Shown here piece by piece: positions 58,432 through 64,000 of a stretch of 64,000 nt of DNA (position 1 is its first letter; each line of letters begins with the position of its first letter). Under the pieces are notes generated by a model that saw only the letters and a program-made list of their open reading frames with translations, made no database searches and was not told where the DNA came from. Source of the stretch: Pholis gunnellus (taxonomy: Eukaryota > Chordata > Actinopteri > Perciformes > Pholidae); NCBI GenBank assembly GCA_910591455.2, contig OU342805.1:24460708-24524707 (forward strand), read 5' to 3'. The position numbers were made by a program, and so were the translations under genes.

Positions 58432-59346
58432 GCTGATGCATGCCTTTGCGTCATCGTTGGTAACATCAGGGTGACCCCTACACAATTATGCAGCGCTCAA
58501 TGCATGTGCCTGGAGCTACAGCATAAACAAAAGAAACCATGACTCAGGTAAAATGGCCACCTCTTCCTCTGTGATACCGTTTCATACACAGGAGCTGATC
58601 TCTTTTTCCCACGGAGGAGTAAGGAAGAAGTGGCAGTTAACTTGGCGAGTGCGAGGAATGACTCGTCTCCGATGAGACACGGAGGAGGAGGGGAGGAGGG
58701 CTGCCTCGGCCTCGCTGGATGCTTCATACATGCTCGTTTTGAATTGCAAATGGTGGGAGGCAGCATGCCGGGCTGTGAAATCCCAGCGGAGCCCTCGGGC
58801 ATCTGAACTACTCACACACAAACACAAACATGTGCACACTAGTAGCGAGACTTTGTGCACTAAGAACTCCCCCCCCAAAAAAAACAGTCACACAGAATCA
58901 TTGAGTTGGATTCGCTTCGACAGGCCTGAACTCTGTGTGATCGAAATTCAATGTCGTAGCAGTGATGAGCAAACGGTGGAGAAAACTGGCGCTGGGATGA
59001 GGTAATGGCTCCCTGGCAGTTAGGAGGGCGAGAGTATGAGGGGATGGGGGGGGGGCATCAGGAGGCTGGCTGACAGAGTGACTTTGCAGGCCTGACACAG
59101 CAGACGCAGGAGTGTGTCCGATGTTGACGACAGCAGGTCTGCCGGCCGAGGCCAACGGTGTGTGTGTGTGTGTGCGTGAGGCCTGGAGGGAGAGCGTGAC
59201 AAAAGTACCATGGACACTGCAGACCCGAACCCGAAGTGAGAAACATGACACAATGAGAGTCGACACTTCATCGAACTTTCCTGGAGATCATAGTCGATGG
59301 CAACAAACTGTGTAACTGACTCAATGTAATCGATAGAAATATAGTT

Positions 59347-59419
59347 GGGGGGGGGGGGGGGGGGGCTACAACCGTAGAGTCCATCCTGAAGGTGTAACCC
59401 CCCCCCCCCCCCCCCCCCC
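59347..59419. repeat. G19 and C22 tracts separated by 32 bp
   Basis: G 59,347-59,365 and C 59,398-59,419 flank ctacaaccgtagagtccatc and 12 further bases. The arms are perfectly complementary over 19 bp. Confidence 0.95.
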
Positions 59420-59736
59420 AACATGCACTACAGAAAGCATTCCTCGTCAATTGCTGCATGTAATTCACAAAACCCACGAAGAAGCCAGGGGGCCAAAGGT
59501 AAGGCCATTTCCATACAGGGGACCTGCCCCGGCACGCAGGCAAAATCACACAGCAGAGCGTTGCTTCACCTCTGCAGCGTTCTCGGCCTCAGGTGCACCG
59601 TCTACGCATCACCAACAGACGATCACACCGCCAGTAGGACGAAGAACAACTTTGTTTTACTTGGTGTGGGCAAAACCAGAGGGGTTGTTGACAAGAGAGG
59701 GCGTGACAATGGCAGCACTGACTGTGTGTGAGTCCA

Positions 59737-59738
<2 letters not shown>

Positions 59739-59770
<32 letters not shown>

Positions 59771-60005
59771 ATCTGTCAAGTGTGGCTTTTGCATAATTAG
59801 CGGTAGGTGTGTTGAGAGAACACACAGACATGAAAAGGGCGATATAGCAGATCCAGTTTGTCCTGAGAGCCTGAAACACAAACGGCTCAACTTTTTTTCT
59901 TTTTTTTTTAAATAAGGTGTAGAGCATCACGTGTCCTGTAGAGTGCCTGTTCAGATCCTGGAAGTGGTGGTGGTGGTGGTGATGGTGTGGGGGGGGGGGG
60001 GGGGG
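59739..60005. repeat. (GT)n, (GGT)n and G17 tracts
   Basis: GT at 59,739-59,769, GGT units at 59,964-59,980 and G17 at 59,989-60,005, all on the plus strand. Confidence 0.95.
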
Positions 60006-60398
60006 CATCTAGCAGCCTGGTTGGTTTGTTGACTGGGCCAGTACAGGCGCACAAAACGACGCAACAACTTGCCTCTGCTGCTTCATTCCCACAATATTAT
60101 TCAACCCCCGCGGCGGAGGGACGGCAAGCAAGCGGGCAAAGTCCATGCGCGGTCTTACAATGAACAGCCGCAGCTTGAAATGAATGCATTTGCAATTTCT
60201 TGCACCGCAGCAGCAAAAAGCAACCCAAAAAAGAGAGAACACAGCAGAGCACCGTAATCATTGAGGGGGAAAAACGTTAAAGCCCGACATTCAACAAATC
60301 GTTTAACACAACCAAGCCTGGGTGTAAAACGACATAGAGCAAACAAGCAAGAGAGAAAGAGAGAGAGAGGAGGGGGGGATATGAATATTCCAACATAC

Positions 60399-60760
60399 CC
60401 TCCTGTCAGACAGACATCCAGGGGAGGACCATTGATGGTGGTGCGCACCGGCGGAGGTCAATCTTGCTCCCCTTCGCCGCTCCGTGTTTATTCTCCGGTT
60501 ACAGGGGCGGGAGGAAAGGGAGTGTGTCGGTGTTTTGCCGGTGAAAAAGCCTAATGAGAGAAGGAGGAGAGAAAGAGGGAGGGACGCTGTCAGATGCAGT
60601 GAGGGAGGCGGAGGAGGAGGGGAGGAGGGAGGGAGGGAGCAGTGACACACACGCGCGCACGCGTAGCAGTGTGTGTTCAGGGGGAATGCGTAAAGACGAA
60701 AGACTCGAGTGCCATTCCTGCCAAAAAAATAAATACAAATAAATAAATGAAAACAAAAGT
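60399..60760 (-). promoter_or_regulatory. Candidate distal promoter and non-coding first exon of epb41l1
   Basis: Read on the minus strand, this block has clustered CpGs around an acgcgtgcgcgcg run and a long C/T-rich tract (about 60,570-60,640). It continues through cctcccgcccc and ends in GGAGG|GTATGT, a good 5' splice site with GT at 60,398-60,397. The only ATG just before the donor gives a seven-codon reading frame that stops, so it would be a 5' UTR exon. It fits the need for an upstream exon before exon A, implying a roughly 40-kb first intron. No TATA box at a convincing distance. The transcription start cannot be placed from sequence alone. Confidence 0.3.
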
Positions 60761-63539
60761 CCCTCTCTGTCAACAATACTCCAATCTCAATAAACACGCG
60801 GAAACACAAACAACGATGACACAACAACACATTGTTTCCACGTCAGCTGCATTCACGTGTCAGTGATTTATTTTTTATTTTATGGCAGGGGCTTAGATAC
60901 ACACCATTTAAGTGTATTTGGAGAGTTCATTTTTCAGCGTTTCCCCTTCTTGCTTGGGATGACATTTTTTTTTTAAGCACCACATCAAAGGGTTTTGCTG
61001 TTATTTCTCGCGGTGTCGTCACAACCCCTTTTGATTTCATCACCGAGGTCCGCTGCTAAGAAACGCACGCGGGGGACTCGACTCTCTCACCTTTGCATAC
61101 AGAGATGATGGGATTTATTTATTTTTTTGTTCGGCACAAAGGAGAGCGTGCCCTGTTGCGAACAAAAATATAATGGCAACTCGCCCGTGAAAGCAGTAAT
61201 AGGGAGGTATCAGTTCCCCATTGTGTGTGATAAATGACCAATGTTATATTGTGAAAGGCACGCTGAGTTTAATGTAATTAAACCACTGATTAGGGGGTTG
61301 CTGTTGCTGATTGGATTGATCAGTCAGTCCTTTACAAAAGCACGGCCTATAGTGCTGCACTGTGCACCAATAAATCACTGTGTCATGTGGCATCTCCACT
61401 GATTCAGCATTGCATTACTATGACACATGGACAGTTTAAAAAAACAATAAAATGATCAAAACTGATGCAGCAGACCACAGATTTGTTCATTCCACACAGG
61501 TGTGTTATGCAAGGATAAGATGTGCAGTTCCATTTGGAGCCACAAGACGCTATATACAATGTTTTTCCGCAAGTGCCGAAACTAGCTTTATTGTCCAATC
61601 TCGGGTCTTACAACCTTACATAAATGCTAGCTGTCCAGCACGAAAAAAACAGGTATAGGCAAAGTTAGCGGCTGGCTGGTGAACAGCGGAACATTTAGTC
61701 GCTAAAGACCCAGATAATAATAGGAGGGCCGAGCAGCATATTTTTGCCCCGAGGCCGCCAAGCAGGTTAATCCAGCCGTGCTTATGTCTCTTTCAGATGT
61801 ATAGATGGGTGGCAATTCAAACAGTGTCTTAATAAGCTTCCAGTGGCTTATATATATATCCCAGCAGCCCTTATATATATCGCAGCAGCCTCCCAATTAC
61901 AGCTGCATACTCATAGGTGTTCAGCTGGCCTCTTGTCTGTGAAAAGCCATAGTATTCACATCATCTTCATACTCATCGAAGCATTCATGCGAGCTCTCTT
62001 GCTCTGAAGCATCTGCGTCATATGTCTTTCCACATAAAAGGCTTTTCTTTTCCTTTTCTTTTGATTTCCCCCCGTCTGTGTATTTATATTTTCTTCCCAG
62101 GGTCTGACCTTTAAGACTCTTTCACTGACAGAGCTGTACATGAAATGTTGTCTGTGAGGCCCCTAAAAGTGTCTCTGCCATTTAGAAAAGAGAAATCCAC
62201 ATTTCAGATCTCGGCATTAAAACATACCGCATGTGGTTTTTTTGCTTTGTGGGCCAAACAGATTGACGCCGTTGTTATAAATAGCATCTCTGTCTCAAGA
62301 ACATACAAGCAAGAATGCAAAAGCCATGCATGTTTCTTCGTGGCAATGTTCCAGATTTGTTGTTTGCTCTGGCTTTTTGTTAAAGCCAATATGGATCATA
62401 TGCACAATGCTATATAAACTGACAAAATCAAAATACATTAAGCATTTGCCAATCGATTTGAAGCTCATCCTAATACACATTAAAGCTTGTTTAAGTTGAG
62501 GATGGACAAATCAATTATAACTACTTTAAAGCCAGTCTGTTAAATAATGAAGCATCTCCATCTTTTTGGGGGGGTGGGGGGGGGGAGTACTTGGCAGGAC
62601 AGCGGAAGCACTGCGGACAGCAAAAACAGCTGAAACCACAAAAAAAAATATCCTGGTCACACACCAACTATCTTTAAATCCGTCCCCCTCAGCACAGCTC
62701 CAGGGCAGTTCGGGCCGGTGCTCCCCAAAGTTAGAGCTGACAGACCGTCTCATAGAAAATCTATGTGAGATCCTTCTGACGGGCTTTTTAGAATTCTACC
62801 GGCGTCTGCTGATAGCTGCAGGTTGCTGTTCGAAGACATCAATTACTCAAAGTGAAGCCGAGGCGATGCCGCTTGTTTTTCTGGGATATTCTGCCTCCGA
62901 TGATGTTTTTTAAATAGGACGGAACATCATAATTATTTCATTCGCCTCATCTCCCTTCTCACCTGCACAGTTTTCTATCCCAGCACGCATTGGGTGGAAA
63001 GTAAGGAAACACAAGTAGTTAGTCCACCTCATGACAAACACAAAGAGACAGATGCTCACACTCATACGGATGGGCACTGAAGAGTACTCAGTCCAACTTA
63101 AAAGGGTGTTTAAAATAAACTGTCTCAACTTGAAATTAACTTTAAAGGGCCTACAATGTAAAAGAGAGTACATGACAGGTGGCCAAGGGGATCATTTTCA
63201 CTAAAAACACAGTTTATATATGGATCCAGGTACTGTGTTAGGATGGAAAATGTTAACTTATAAAACTTCAGCATAGTATATACTTTAGCTTTTGAGTTTG
63301 AGGTGAGCCATTATAGAGCCATTACATCCTCCAGCCAGCATTCCCGATAAGGCCACAATTACTGTATAGCTTGGTTAGATGTGATCTTGAAATTGAGAAA
63401 TTAATAAACTACCATACAACATACCAAGGCACGCCTGATTTTATTATATATTCAAAAGTAATACAAAAATTGAGAAATATGGCTGCATAATGACTTGTTT
63501 AGGACTTATAACACAAAGTTAGAGACGAGTCGGTCAATG
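60761..63539. other. Upstream flank, no gene recognised
   Basis: AT-rich with an (AAAT)n at about 60,728-60,748, a G-rich tract at about 62,569-62,585 and a short tandem duplication at 61,849-61,897. No open frame with family similarity. Confidence 0.55.
61849..61897. repeat. Short tandem duplication
   Basis: ttatatatatatcccagcagcc is followed by ttatatatatcgcagcagcc, a two-copy repeat of about 25 bp. Confidence 0.85.
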
Positions 63540-63850
63540 GTTTAGTTAGCAGCTAGCATTAGTAGCTTTGTTGAGCATTTCTATTGCCTCCACATGGCTC
63601 TAAAGATGGCGACGGCTGACTCAGTGGTTAGCAGCTAACAGTGCTAACAGTGCAATCGACGGCAACAGTGCTGACTGAGCTAACAGTGTTTACCCGAGTG
63701 GGGAACTGGAGGGTGGGCGCTATGCTTTTGTGATAAGCTGTAACCACCGTATTAGCGCAGTGCGTACATAGCAAATCGTTTTTTGCTGCTATGTTAATGC
63801 TCGGAATATCATATAGAGAACCTCTAATAAGGCTTAAAAGCTAAATGCTT
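63540..63850 (+). repeat. Dispersed repeat family T, near-full copy
   Basis: Includes tattgcctccacatggctct, gatggcgacggctgactcag, a run of gctaacagtg units, gggcgctatgcttttgtgat, cttgtaaccaccg-like sequence and catagcaaatcgttttttgc. It is inverted relative to 37,480-37,870 and 12,880-13,045. Confidence 0.7.
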
Positions 63851-64000
63851 TCTGTGTCTGTGTACTGTGTTTATCGGGCATCAGCCTCAATACAAGCTGG
63901 TTGAGTTGGAATAACTTTGACATTGTTGTTGCTCTAGCTAACAGGAGCTAACGGGCTAAATTTGATAGCAAGTGTTGAGCTCGCTAGCAGGGAGGGCAGG

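Noticed and set aside
60303..60830. 175-codon minus-strand open frame
   Set aside because: Composition is driven by C/T-rich low-complexity sequence (Ser/Pro/Leu runs), it has no domain, and it overlaps the candidate promoter/first exon; treated as chance.

Overview
This window is vertebrate nuclear DNA, almost certainly from a ray-finned (probably percomorph) fish. It has spliced genes with GT-AG introns, many (CA)n/(GT)n and poly-G/poly-C tracts, and numerous short dispersed repeats of kinds I recognise as common in teleost genomes. There are no bacterial operons, CRISPR arrays or intact mobile-element genes.

The only protein gene I can support lies on the minus strand and fills roughly the first 20.7 kb. 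It is epb41l1, encoding band 4.1-like protein 1 (4.1N). This is a FERM-domain protein that ties membrane receptors and adhesion proteins to the spectrin-actin skeleton. I resolved thirteen exons (A-M in transcript order, from about 20.7 kb down to 1.66 kb) with splice sites. Reading phase is continuous across all twelve junctions and gives 527 residues. These are a short N-terminal head, the complete FERM domain, the FERM-adjacent region, an acidic variable linker, a 12-codon microexon and the first spectrin-actin-binding exon. A further phase-0 exon is possible at 375-461. The rest of the gene, including the C-terminal domain, lies beyond position 1.

Upstream of the ATG exon (20.7 to about 60.4 kb) I found no convincing coding sequence. 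I read this as one long 5' intron. A GC/CpG-richer, pyrimidine-rich block on the minus strand at about 60.40-60.76 kb, ending in a good donor, is a candidate distal first exon and promoter.

The introns hold dispersed repeats. These include MITE-like elements with terminal inverted repeats (8,987-9,195; 10,500-11,070; 35,148-35,468; 42,143-42,825), tRNA-like SINE fragments, a LINE-type 3' tail, a possible LINE ORF2 end fragment, and several multi-copy families whose members can be matched to each other inside the window. Between 58.2 and 60.0 kb there is a dense cluster of simple repeats, including G19 and C22 tracts 32 bp apart and a (GT)n/(CA)n inverted pair.

I see no new multi-gene system here. 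The most notable points are the G-run array beside the donor of the spectrin-actin-binding exon, the microexon, the candidate distal promoter, and the hairpin-capable tracts near it.
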